A stretch of 64,000 bases of DNA from Thiocapsa imhoffii (GTDB taxonomy: Bacteria > Pseudomonadota > Gammaproteobacteria > Chromatiales > Chromatiaceae): NCBI RefSeq assembly GCF_016583985.1, contig NZ_NRSD01000001.1, positions 62,001 to 126,000 on the forward strand. The letters run 5' to 3'. The notes below the pieces were generated by a model. That model was not told the DNA's origin. It worked only from the letters and a program-made list of their open reading frames with translations, and ran no database searches. Of this stretch, positions 53,398 to 64,000 are shown one piece after another (positions within the stretch are counted from its first letter, which is position 1; every line of letters starts with the position of its first letter). A program made the position numbers and the translations under genes.

Positions 53398-53489
53398 GAC
53401 GTTCGATCCTCCAAGCACCGCTCATGCGGCACGCACGACGCTGGGTCCGCTTAGCCGCCGAGACGGCCTAAGCGGACCCCGGCTGCCGA

Positions 53490-54896
<1,407 letters not shown>

Positions 54897-54922
54897 GGTT
54901 ATCATCTCTTGATCAAACGTGA

Positions 54923-55002
54923 GTGAGCGCCGTTGTCGTGTCGACCACACCCTCGAGCCTGGCCCGAGCCGCGGGGCTCGGGTCGCAACGCTCCTCGAGG
55001 GG
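54923..55002 (-). ncRNA. SAH riboswitch
   Basis: On the minus strand CTCGAGGAGCGTTGCGACC is followed by a GC hairpin (CGAGCC/GGCTCG), then GCCAGGCTCGAG, and at the 3' side CAACGGCGCTC, which can pair with GAGCGTTG as the pseudoknot. This is the full S-adenosylhomocysteine riboswitch consensus. It ends about 30 nt before the ahcY start, so control may be at translation or at early termination. Confidence 0.93.
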
Positions 55003-55152
55003 GCGGTGTTCGTTCAAACAAACTAACAGTGTGTGGGCATCGGCTCCGTTCATCCAGTTTGCAGCGCCTGCGCGCGGGGGCAGGATCGCGGTTGGCGCGC
55101 TCCGAGGATGAGGGCGGGCTGCTTGCGTTCGCCCCCGCGCCGAACTCTGGCC

Positions 55153-56343
55153 TCAGATTCCAGCCGCATCCCGTAACAGATCGGCCTTGTCGGTGCGCTC
55201 CCAGGTGAAACCAGGCTCGGAGCGTCCGAAGTGACCGTAGGCGGCCGTCTCGCGAAACTGGATCAGGTCGCGGTTGGTGAGTTCCAGCATCCGCATGATG
55301 CCGTATGGGCGCAGATCGAAGTGCGCGCGAATCAACTCGATGATGCGGTGTTCGCTGATGTTGGCGGTGCCAAAGGTCTCGATCGAGAGCGACGTGGGCT
55401 CCGCCACGCCGATCGCGTAGGACACCTGCACCTCACACTTGTCGGCGAGACCGGCCGCGACGATGTTCTTGGCCACGTAACGACCGGCGTAGGCGGCGGA
55501 CCGATCAACCTTGGACGGGTCCTTGCCCGAGAAGGCGCCCCCGCCATGCCGGGCCATCCCGCCGTAGGTATCGACGATGATCTTCCGTCCGGTCAAGCCA
55601 CAGTCACCGACCGGGCCGCCGATGATGAACTGCCCCGTGGGGTTGATGTGGTAGCGGGTCTCGCGGGTCAGCCAGCCGGTCTCGCCCAGCACGGGCTTGA
55701 TGATCTCTTCCATCACCGCCTCGCGCAGCACGCTTTGGCTGACGTCAGGGCTGTGTTGGGTCGAGAGCACCACGGCCTCGAGCCCCGCCGGCTTCCCGTC
55801 CACATAGCGGAAGGTGACCTGGGACTTGGCATCGGGACGCAGCCAGGACAGGGTGCCATTCTTGCGCACCTCGGCCTGACGTTTGACGAGGCGGTGGGCG
55901 TAGTCGATGGCGGCGGGCATCAGTTGATCGGTTTCGTTCGTCGCGTAACCGAACATCATGCCCTGATCGCCGGCGCCCTGGGACTCCTCCGTCTCGCGGT
56001 CCACGCCCTGGCCGATATCCCTCGATTGCTCGCCGAGCGCGACCAAGACGCCACAGGTGTGGCCATCGAAGCCGACCTCGGAACCGTCGTAGCCGATGTC
56101 CGTGACCACCTTGCGCACGACGCCTTCGTAGTCGATCTTGAGGTTCTCGTCGGTGAGTGTGATCTCGCCCGCCAGCACGACAAACCCTGTTTTTACCAGG
56201 GTTTCGCAGGCGACCCGAGCCTTGGCATGATTGGGATCGCGACGATAGATCTCATCGAGGACCGCGTCGGAGATCTGGTCCGCCATCTTGTCCGGATGGC
56301 CTTCGGAAACGGACTCGGAGGTGAAGATATAATCCTTGGTCAT
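55153..56343 (-). CDS. metK: S-adenosylmethionine synthetase
   Basis: A 396-residue enzyme making SAM from methionine and ATP. It begins [36 protein letters not shown] is the ATP-binding motif and [19 protein letters not shown] the P-loop-like motif, both intact. A second ATG directly upstream (56346) is possible. No SAM riboswitch is recognised in the 280 bp before it. It lies about 256 bp upstream of ahcY on the same strand, grouping SAM synthesis with recycling. Confidence 0.97.
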   Translation of the reverse strand: MTKDYIFTSESVSEGHPDKMADQISDAVLDEIYRRDPNHAKARVACETLVKTGFVVLAGEITLTDENLKIDYEGVVRKVVTDIGYDGSEVGFDGHTCGVLVALGEQSRDIGQGVDRETEESQGAGDQGMMFGYATNETDQLMPAAIDYAHRLVKRQAEVRKNGTLSWLRPDAKSQVTFRYVDGKPAGLEAVVLSTQHSPDVSQSVLREAVMEEIIKPVLGETGWLTRETRYHINPTGQFIIGGPVGDCGLTGRKIIVDTYGGMARHGGGAFSGKDPSKVDRSAAYAGRYVAKNIVAAGLADKCEVQVSYAIGVAEPTSLSIETFGTANISEHRIIELIRAHFDLRPYGIMRMLELTNRDLIQFRETAAYGHFGRSEPGFTWERTDKADLLRDAAGI

Positions 56344-56627
56344 CATAAGTTGTCATGGCCTGCGTGGTGGCGCCAGGGGCGTGGTTGACGGACGCGCTAT
56401 GATAGCGATTTCGATTGATCGCGCAAAATCACCCGACGTGGTGATGCGCTAGGTCGCCTAGGAGCAGAGACTGCCGCGCTCGGCAAGGCGGGCGCTTGGC
56501 GCGCCGGTTGCCGCGCCCGGGTCTTGGGCTGATGGTCGGAGGATGGCGTCCGGGAGGTTGAGTGATTTCGCAATCACCCGTGTTCCGGTACCATCAAGTC
56601 ACCGAATTGTATTGAGACAACCATCCG

Positions 56628-57182
56628 ATGGCCTCTCTCGAAACCCCGATATGTGACTTCGGGCGGGCGGCGCCCGACTTTTCCCTGCCCGGCGTGGACG
56701 GTGAGATCTGGACTCGTGACCGCTGCCGTGGCGAACGGGGCCTCTTGGTGATGTTCATCTGCAATCACTGCCCCTACGTCAAGGCCGTGCGGGAACGCAT
56801 CGTCCGCGATACCCGTGCGTTGATGGATCTGGGTCTTGGGTGCGTGGCGATCATGTCGAACGATCCGCGGGACTATCCCGAGGACTCCTTCGAGAACATG
56901 CGGCAGGTCGCCGCGGAGTTCTCCTTTCCATTTCCCTATCTGCTCGACGAGACGCAAGCGGTCGCGCGCCTCTATGGTGCGGTCTGCACCCCGGATTTCT
57001 TCGGCTTCAATGCGGGACTGGAATTGCAATACCGCGGTCGTCTCGATGCCAGTCGCAAGGAGACGGCCCCGCAGACGGTACGACGCGATCTCTACGAGGC
57101 GATGAAGCAGGTCGCTGAGACCGGCCAGGGCCCGCATGAGCAGATCCCGAGTATCGGTTGCTCGATTAAGTGGCGAGCGTGA
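56628..57182 (+). CDS. AhpC/TSA-type thioredoxin-fold protein
   Basis: A 184-residue cytoplasmic redoxin (peroxiredoxin-like). It starts MASLETPICDFGRAAPDFSL and has FICNHCPYVKAVRERI, where C-x-x-C (CNHC) replaces the single peroxidatic Cys of AhpC, then VAIMSNDPRDYPEDSFENM and YLLDETQAVARLYGAVCTPDFF. This C-N-H-C-P-Y pattern defines a common bacterial family of thioredoxin-like proteins of unknown target. It is divergent from metK and has no obvious operon partner. Confidence 0.88.
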   Translation: MASLETPICDFGRAAPDFSLPGVDGEIWTRDRCRGERGLLVMFICNHCPYVKAVRERIVRDTRALMDLGLGCVAIMSNDPRDYPEDSFENMRQVAAEFSFPFPYLLDETQAVARLYGAVCTPDFFGFNAGLELQYRGRLDASRKETAPQTVRRDLYEAMKQVAETGQGPHEQIPSIGCSIKWRA

Positions 57183-57563
57183 CCCCGCGTTCGTTTTAAA
57201 TTAAAGAGTGCGCGCGGCCAGGTCGTAGGGGAGTGGATGAGGCTCGCAAAGCCGGGTCATTCTATGGCACAATCCATAGTATTAGGAAGTTATTAACTCC
57301 TTATCTGACCTCATAAGTGTGTTTTGATTCTCTGACCGGGTCGATTCATTCAGAATATCGCACTCCGAGAGCAGGAATCCGCCCGCTTGTTCCGGTTGCG
57401 CATTCGAGGTCTCGTCGAGCAGGCGTGACGCATCGCTTGCCCCGCATACCGCATTTTCGCTTCGTGCCGCGAGGTGAAGCGGCTGCCGAAGCCGAGGCAG
57501 CGCGTCGCGCCGCTGGTACCGCTGACCGATTGTTCAATGCTTCCGATACCACAGGAGGGACTG
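57183..57563. other. Regulatory region before the carbon metabolism cluster
   Basis: An AT-rich section (57260-57320) contains GGAAGTTATTAACTCC (57285-57300), an imperfect dyad with TTA/TAA half-sites like those bound by LysR-type regulators such as CbbR. No sigma-70 promoter is obvious and no gene is seen in the region. Confidence 0.3.
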
Positions 57564-59570
57564 ATGTCCTCACGTCAAGAACTTGCCAACGCCATCCGAG
57601 CGCTTGCAATGGATGCGGTACAAAAGGCGAACTCCGGTCATCCCGGCGCGCCGATGGGGATGGCCGACATCGCCGAAGTGCTCTGGAACGATTTCATGAT
57701 TCACAATCCAGGCAACCCGCACTGGCCGAATCGAGATCGCTTCGTACTCTCCAACGGCCACGGCTCGATGTTGATCTATGCGTTGCTCCATCTCACTGGA
57801 TATGAGCTCGGCATCGAGGACCTCAAGCAGTTCCGCCAACTGCATTCCAGGACGCCGGGCCATCCCGAGTATGGTTACGCGCCAGGGATCGAGACCACCA
57901 CCGGCCCGCTCGGTCAAGGGATCTCGAACGCCGTTGGCATGGCCTTGGCGGAGAGGGCACTGGCGGCCCAGTTCAATCGGCCGGACCACGCGATCATCGA
58001 CCATCACACCTACGTCTTTCTGGGCGACGGCTGCATGATGGAAGGCATCTCGCACGAGTCGTGCTCGCTGGCGGGAGCGCTGGGTCTCGGGAAGCTCATC
58101 GCGATCTACGACGACAACAACATCTCGATCGATGGCGAGGTGCGTGGGCACGGGGAAACCCCGGGCTGGTTCCTCGACGATACGCCAAAGCGCTTCGAAG
58201 CCTACGGCTGGCATGTGATCCCGAAGGTGGACGGACACGATCCAGCCGCCGTCAAGGCGGCGATCGAGGCGGCGCGCGCCATCACCGATCGCCCGAGCCT
58301 GATCTGTTGCCAGACCATCATCGGCTTCGGTTCCCCGAACAAGCAGGGCAAGGAGGAGTGCCATGGCGCCGCGCTGGGTGAGGAAGAGGTCGCCCTCACG
58401 CGCCAGGCACTGGGTTGGACGTCCCCTCCCTTCGTGATTCCGGAGTCCGTCTATCAAGGCTGGAGCGCGAAGGAACGTGGCGCCGCCGCGGAGTCCGCCT
58501 GGAATGATCGATTCGCGGCCTATGCCGAGGCGTACCCGGCGGAGGCCGCGGAGTTGCAGCGGCGCCTCGCCGGCGAGTTGCCCGAGGATTGGTCGGCGCA
58601 AGCCGACGCCTTCATTGCCAGCGTGGTCGAAAAGGCCGAGACGATTGCCTCGCGCAAGGCCTCCCAAAACACGCTCAACGGGTTTGGGCCGCATCTGCCC
58701 GAGCTGCTCGGTGGTTCAGCCGACCTCGCCGGCTCCAATCTGACCTTGTGGAAAGGGGCGAAGGGTATCGGCCGGGGCGAGCAGGCGGGCAATTACGTCT
58801 ACTATGGCGTGCGTGAGTTCGGGATGTCCGCCATGATGAATGGCATCGCGTTGCACGGGGGCTTCATCCCCTACGGCGCGACCTTCCTGATGTTCTCCGA
58901 GTATGCGCGCAACGCCTTGCGGATGGCGGCGCTGATGAAGATCCAGACGATCTTCGTCTACACCCACGACTCCATCGGCCTAGGTGAGGACGGACCGACG
59001 CATCAGCCCGTCGAGCAGATCCCGACCCTCCGCATGATCCCCCACATGAATGTGTGGCGCCCCTGTGACGCGGTGGAGTCAGCGGTCTCCTGGAAGTGCG
59101 CGATCGAGCGGCGTGATGGCCCGACCTGTCTCATCTTCTCGCGGCAGAATCTCGCCCACATGGACCGCACCCCGGAGCAGCTCGCCGCGATCGCCCAGGG
59201 GGGTTACGTCTTGCGCGACTGCGCCGGCACCCCGGATGCCATCATCATCGCCACCGGTTCGGAGGTCGAACTCGCCGTGAAGGCGGCCGAGGCGATGTCG
59301 GACAAGGCGATTCGCGTGGTCTCGATGCCCTGTACGGAGGTGTTCGATGCGCAGGATGCGGCCTATCGCGAGTCGGTGCTGCCCAGCGCGGTCACCGCGC
59401 GCGTGGCCGTCGAGGCCGCGGTGACCGATGGTTGGTGGAAGTACGTCGGCCAGCAGGGTGACGTGCTGGGCGTCAATCGGTTTGGCGAGTCGGCGCCTGC
59501 CGGGCCTTTGTTCAAGGAGTTCGGCTTCACGGTCGAGAATCTGGTCGCGAAGGTTCGAGGCGTGCTCTGA
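57564..59570 (+). CDS. tkt: Transketolase
   Basis: A 668-residue thiamine diphosphate enzyme of the Calvin and pentose phosphate cycles. It starts [19 protein letters not shown] behind AGGAGGG; a longer frame upstream is not supported. The ThDP-binding motif is [12 protein letters not shown]...YDDNNISID, substrate residues include [14 protein letters not shown] and [13 protein letters not shown]-like [15 protein letters not shown], and the pyrimidine domain has [22 protein letters not shown]. It heads a plus-strand cluster tkt-gap-pgk-pyk-fba, an order common in Chromatiaceae and relatives. Confidence 0.96.
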   Translation: MSSRQELANAIRALAMDAVQKANSGHPGAPMGMADIAEVLWNDFMIHNPGNPHWPNRDRFVLSNGHGSMLIYALLHLTGYELGIEDLKQFRQLHSRTPGHPEYGYAPGIETTTGPLGQGISNAVGMALAERALAAQFNRPDHAIIDHHTYVFLGDGCMMEGISHESCSLAGALGLGKLIAIYDDNNISIDGEVRGHGETPGWFLDDTPKRFEAYGWHVIPKVDGHDPAAVKAAIEAARAITDRPSLICCQTIIGFGSPNKQGKEECHGAALGEEEVALTRQALGWTSPPFVIPESVYQGWSAKERGAAAESAWNDRFAAYAEAYPAEAAELQRRLAGELPEDWSAQADAFIASVVEKAETIASRKASQNTLNGFGPHLPELLGGSADLAGSNLTLWKGAKGIGRGEQAGNYVYYGVREFGMSAMMNGIALHGGFIPYGATFLMFSEYARNALRMAALMKIQTIFVYTHDSIGLGEDGPTHQPVEQIPTLRMIPHMNVWRPCDAVESAVSWKCAIERRDGPTCLIFSRQNLAHMDRTPEQLAAIAQGGYVLRDCAGTPDAIIIATGSEVELAVKAAEAMSDKAIRVVSMPCTEVFDAQDAAYRESVLPSAVTARVAVEAAVTDGWWKYVGQQGDVLGVNRFGESAPAGPLFKEFGFTVENLVAKVRGVL

Positions 59571-59748
59571 GTTCCGCGCGTGCACCTGCGCCGAGCGCGG
59601 TGCACGCACACCATCATCGAACAAGCCTGATCGAGGCCGACGCTGCACGCAGGGAACGACCGACTCGGCACCAGCCGTGCGACCGCCCTGGTCATCAGGT
59701 CGCGTGGATTCGTCCTAATCTGTCCAGTCCTTTTAGAGGAGTTACTGA

Positions 59749-60750
<1,002 letters not shown>

Positions 60751-60973
60751 TCGCGGTCACGCGTCTTCATGGCGCCCTGATCCGTGACGCTCGGGCAGCC
60801 CTGCCTGCGTCGCGGATCCAGTGCGTCATGAAGGCCGTGGGGTGAGGCCGCGCCGCTCTCCGTTTTCGATTTTCGTCTGGTCGTGACCCCCTAAGCCCTC
60901 GAGCGCCTTCAGGCAAGGCCAACCTTGGACCTGAATCCGTTCCAGTTCATCACCGTTTCATAGAGGCTTTGCG

Positions 60974-62155
60974 ATGTCATTCATCAAGCTGACCGATCTC
61001 GATCTTGCTGGCAAGCGGGTGTTGATCCGTTCCGATCTCAATGTGCCTGTCAAGGATGGTCAGGTGACGTCTGATGCGCGCATCACCGCGTCCATGCCGA
61101 CCTTCGAGCACTGCATCGCGGCGGGAGCGAAGGTCATGGTCATGTCGCATCTCGGGCGCCCACGGGAGGGTGTTTTCTCCGAGGCCGATTCGCTGGCGCC
61201 GGTCGCCGCGAACCTGGGCGCGAAGCTCGGGCGTGAGATCCGGTTGGTGCGCGATTATCTCGAGCAGCCTCCCGTGGTCGCTGATGGCGAATTGGTGCTG
61301 CTTGAGAACGTCCGCTTCAATGTGGGTGAGGGTAAGGACCAGGCGGAACTTGCCAAACAGTATGCCGCCCTCTGTGATGTCTTCGTCATGGACGCCTTCG
61401 GCACCGCCCATCGCGCCCAGGCCTCGACCCATGGCGTGGGCCAACAGGCGCCGGTTGCCTGCGCCGGCTTGCTCCTGGCCGAGGAACTCGACGCCCTGCA
61501 ACAGGCCTTGGCCGCGCCCGCGCGCCCGATGGTCGCGATCGTCGGCGGTTCCAAGGTTTCGACCAAGCTGACCGTGTTGGAAGCCTTGTCGGAGAAGGTC
61601 GATCAGCTCGTGGTCGGGGGCGGCATTGCCAATACCTTCCTCGCCGCGGCCGGCTTCCCGGTCGGTCAGTCGCTGTGCGAGCATGATCTGATTCCGACCG
61701 CTCAGGCGCTGATGGAGAAGATGTCGGCGCGCGGAGCAAGCATTCCGATCGCGGTCGATGTGGTCTGTGGCAAACGGTTCGACGAGAACGAACCGGCCGT
61801 GACCAAGGCGGTTGCGGACGTGGCCGAGGACGACATGATCTTCGATATCGGCCCCGCCTCGGCGCAGGTGCTCGCCGACGTCATTGCCAAGGCGGGAACC
61901 ATCGTCTGGAACGGCCCGGTCGGGGTATTCGAGTTCGACCAGTTCGGTGGCGGGACCAAGACCGTCTCCATGGCGATCGCCGAGGCCCCGGGCTTCAGTC
62001 TGGCGGGTGGTGGCGACACCATCGCCGCGATCCAGAAATACGACATCTACGACCGGGTCTCTTACATCTCCACGGCCGGTGGCGCCTTCCTCGAGTATCT
62101 CGAGGGTAAGACGCTGCCCGCGGTCGCGATGCTCGAAGCGCGCGCGCGGGATTGA
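60974..62155 (+). CDS. pgk: Phosphoglycerate kinase
   Basis: A 393-residue enzyme. Substrate side: [19 protein letters not shown] and [11 protein letters not shown]. Nucleotide side: [36 protein letters not shown] and [15 protein letters not shown]. Length and motifs are standard for bacterial Pgk. It follows gap after about 220 bp, a gap with no recognised gene, and precedes pyk by 65 bp. Confidence 0.97.
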   Translation: MSFIKLTDLDLAGKRVLIRSDLNVPVKDGQVTSDARITASMPTFEHCIAAGAKVMVMSHLGRPREGVFSEADSLAPVAANLGAKLGREIRLVRDYLEQPPVVADGELVLLENVRFNVGEGKDQAELAKQYAALCDVFVMDAFGTAHRAQASTHGVGQQAPVACAGLLLAEELDALQQALAAPARPMVAIVGGSKVSTKLTVLEALSEKVDQLVVGGGIANTFLAAAGFPVGQSLCEHDLIPTAQALMEKMSARGASIPIAVDVVCGKRFDENEPAVTKAVADVAEDDMIFDIGPASAQVLADVIAKAGTIVWNGPVGVFEFDQFGGGTKTVSMAIAEAPGFSLAGGGDTIAAIQKYDIYDRVSYISTAGGAFLEYLEGKTLPAVAMLEARARD

Positions 62156-62220
62156 CCCCAATCCACTCGGCCACCGACCCCAGCGATGGCCGGGGCGTTG
62201 GCGATCAGAGGCTCACGAGC

Positions 62221-63669
62221 ATGACCATGTCTAGACGTACCAAGATCGTCGCCACACTCGGTCCCGCAACCGATCCGCTCGACGTGATGGATGAGATGAT
62301 CAGGGCCGGCGTGGATGTTGTCCGACTCAACCTATCGCATGACACCCACCAGCGGCATCGTGAGCGGGCTGAACGGATTCGTGAACGCGCCGCGCACGCT
62401 GGGCGCGAGATCGCTCTGCTGCTGGACCTGCAGGGTCCGAAGATTCGCGTCGGGAAGTTCCGCGACGGACCGATCCAGCTCACACGGGGCGAGACCTTTG
62501 TCATCGATGCCACCTGTCCGCTCGACGCGGGGGATCGGAGCCGGGTTGGGACCACCTATCCGGAACTGGTCGATGACGTTACCCATGGCGATACGCTCTT
62601 GCTCGACGATGGGGCGATCGAACTCGAGGTCGAGTCGGTCAGGGATGGGCGGATCGCGTGCAAGGTGGTCGTCGGTGGCCAGTTGTCCGATCACAAGGGG
62701 ATCAACAAAAAAGGAGGGGGACTCTCCGCCCCGGCGCTGACGGAGAAGGATCAGGAGGATATCCGGTTCGCCGCCGATCTCGACGCTGACTACCTGGCGG
62801 TCTCCTTCGTACGCAATGGCGATGATGTACGCCTCGCGCGTGAACTCTTCCACGAGGCCGGCGGGCGTGGCGGCATCGTGGCGAAGATCGAGCGCGCCGA
62901 GGCGATGCGCGCCATCGACGACATCATCAACGCCGCCGATGTCATCATGGTGGCCCGTGGCGACCTGGGGGTGGAGATCGGTGACGCGGAACTCCCCGCC
63001 GCGCAGAAGACCCTGATCAGCCGGGCGCGCGAACTCAATAGTGTTGTCATCACGGCAACCCAAATGATGCAGTCGATGATCGAGAATCCGATTCCGACTC
63101 GCGCCGAGGTCTTCGATGTCGCCAACGCGGTCCTCGACGGGACCGATGCGGTCATGCTCTCGGCGGAGAGTTCGATCGGCAAATATCCTCCCAAGGTCGT
63201 CGAGGCGTTAGACCGCATCTGTCTGGAGGCTGAGAAGCATGTCACCCGCTCGGGTCATCGGCTGGATTCGGTTTTCGGCCGCGTCGACGAGGCGATCGCG
63301 ATGGCCGCGATGTACACCGCGAATCATCTCGGCGTGAAGGCGATCGCCGCGCTGACCGAAACCGGATCGACCGTGAAATGGATGTCACGGATTCGTTCGG
63401 GCATTCCGATCCACGCAATCACGCGCTCGGCTCAAACCCGTCGAAAAGTCAGGCTGTTTCGCGGCGTCTATCCGGTAAGCTTCGATGTCTCGAGTACGGA
63501 TATCCACGAAGTGAATCGCGAGGTGATCGAAGAGCTTTTGCGTCGCGGAACGGTGCGTGATGGCGATCTCGTGATCATCACCAAAGGTGATCGCTCCGGG
63601 GTGGAAGGGCAGACGAATATCCTGAAGATCATGCGGGTCGGTGAGCACACCCTCCTGCGGGAGGACTGA
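62221..63669 (+). CDS. pyk: Pyruvate kinase
   Basis: A 482-residue type II pyruvate kinase. It starts [20 protein letters not shown] at 62221 after GAGG; the in-frame extension to 62152 overlaps pgk and is not needed. [38 protein letters not shown] (catalytic Lys), [13 protein letters not shown] and [20 protein letters not shown] are the active-site motifs. The C-terminal domain ends with GEHTLLRED. Confidence 0.97.
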   Translation: MTMSRRTKIVATLGPATDPLDVMDEMIRAGVDVVRLNLSHDTHQRHRERAERIRERAAHAGREIALLLDLQGPKIRVGKFRDGPIQLTRGETFVIDATCPLDAGDRSRVGTTYPELVDDVTHGDTLLLDDGAIELEVESVRDGRIACKVVVGGQLSDHKGINKKGGGLSAPALTEKDQEDIRFAADLDADYLAVSFVRNGDDVRLARELFHEAGGRGGIVAKIERAEAMRAIDDIINAADVIMVARGDLGVEIGDAELPAAQKTLISRARELNSVVITATQMMQSMIENPIPTRAEVFDVANAVLDGTDAVMLSAESSIGKYPPKVVEALDRICLEAEKHVTRSGHRLDSVFGRVDEAIAMAAMYTANHLGVKAIAALTETGSTVKWMSRIRSGIPIHAITRSAQTRRKVRLFRGVYPVSFDVSSTDIHEVNREVIEELLRRGTVRDGDLVIITKGDRSGVEGQTNILKIMRVGEHTLLRED

Positions 63670-63736
63670 GCCCACAACCCCACCGCACCGCCCAAACTCT
63701 GTTTTCAATCGTCAACTCGATCCGAGGAGAACACAC

Positions 63737-64000
63737 ATGGCACTGATTTCACTCCGCCAATTGCTTGATCATGCCGCCGAGCATGGCTATGGCGTCCCAG
63801 CGTATAACGTCAACAATCTCGAGCAGATGCGCGCCATCATGGAGGCCGCTGACGAGACCGATTCACCGGTGATCGTTCAGGCCTCGGCCGGCGCGCGCAA
63901 ATACGCGGGCGCCCCTTTCTTGCGTCATCTCATCCTCGCGGCCATCGAGGAGTGGCCTCACATCCCGGTGTGCATGCATCAGGATCACGGGACTTCGCCC
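63737..64000 (+). CDS. fba: Fructose-bisphosphate aldolase class II (5' part)
   Basis: The first 88 codons, open to the window edge. It starts [20 protein letters not shown] behind [41 protein letters not shown] and [12 protein letters not shown] are typical of class II (zinc) aldolases of the Calvin-cycle type, the last containing metal-binding His and catalytic Asp. The gene continues to the right. It lies 67 bp after pyk. Confidence 0.95.
   Translation, partial: MALISLRQLLDHAAEHGYGVPAYNVNNLEQMRAIMEAADETDSPVIVQASAGARKYAGAPFLRHLILAAIEEWPHIPVCMHQDHGTSP

Noticed and set aside
57265-57285. TGGCAC near 57265 as a second sigma-54 promoter before tkt
   Set aside because: No TTGC element at the required spacing downstream.

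Overview
The window is high-GC chromosomal DNA from a gammaproteobacterium, most likely a diazotrophic purple sulfur bacterium of the Chromatiaceae. The pointers are a secreted Gly/Tyr-rich sulfur globule protein, nifHDK with a DraT nitrogenase ADP-ribosyltransferase beside it, a Chromatium-type 2[4Fe-4S] ferredoxin in the nif operon, a membrane pyrophosphatase, and a transketolase-gap-pgk-pyk-fba carbon metabolism cluster. The genus cannot be fixed from sequence reading alone.

Layout. 1-5.2 kb (minus): 3' part of a PhoU-type gene, an APH/NahK-like kinase, monofunctional relA and a DUF1015 gene. 5.4-6.5 kb (plus): tRNA-Cys, tRNA-Leu and an orphan ABC ATPase. 6.5-13.1 kb (minus): a cobalamin block read from a B12 riboswitch through btuB, a membrane protein, cobO, cobU, cobT, cobC and cobS. 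13.2-15.6 kb (minus): a Ca/Na exchanger and an unrecognised 399-residue protein with faint RelA/SpoT-like motifs. 15.6-20.9 kb: the complete AmmeMemoRadiSam set (radical SAM enzyme divergent from MEMO and AMMECR1), then a Lon-type protease. 21-30 kb: an ACP-acyl-AMP ligase-acyltransferase fusion, a degenerate GGDEF/EAL protein, and an ATP-grasp/alpha-E fusion coupled to a transglutaminase. 30-36 kb: gamma carbonic anhydrase, GNAT, cardiolipin synthase, a truncated MscS-like gene, and ZIP and UPF0016 metal transporters.

36-41.1 kb is a distinctly AT-richer accessory island. It holds an integron attC-like site with a small gene, a decayed IS5-family element with TA target duplications, an operon of two unrecognised small membrane proteins, a lipoprotein gene split by a second IS (its reading frame is restored exactly when the IS and one CTT copy are removed), a third small membrane protein, and two copies of a 37-bp intrinsic terminator.

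41.2-48.2 kb is nitrogen fixation: draT diverges from nifH-nifD-nifK-nifT-fdx-nifY-small gene, with a near-consensus sigma-54 promoter ahead of nifH and intercistronic hairpins. 48.3-52.1 kb: membrane pyrophosphatase, an unknown gene and the sulfur globule protein. 52.5-56.3 kb (minus): metF, ahcY with an SAH riboswitch, and metK, i.e. the activated methyl cycle. 56.6-64 kb (plus): a peroxiredoxin-like protein, then tkt, gap, pgk, pyk and the start of fba.

The best candidates for undescribed biology are the island's small glycine-zipper-like membrane proteins, the 399-residue protein, the ATP-grasp/alpha-E/transglutaminase pair and the ACP-first lipid fusion enzyme. No CRISPR array, rRNA or prophage was seen.
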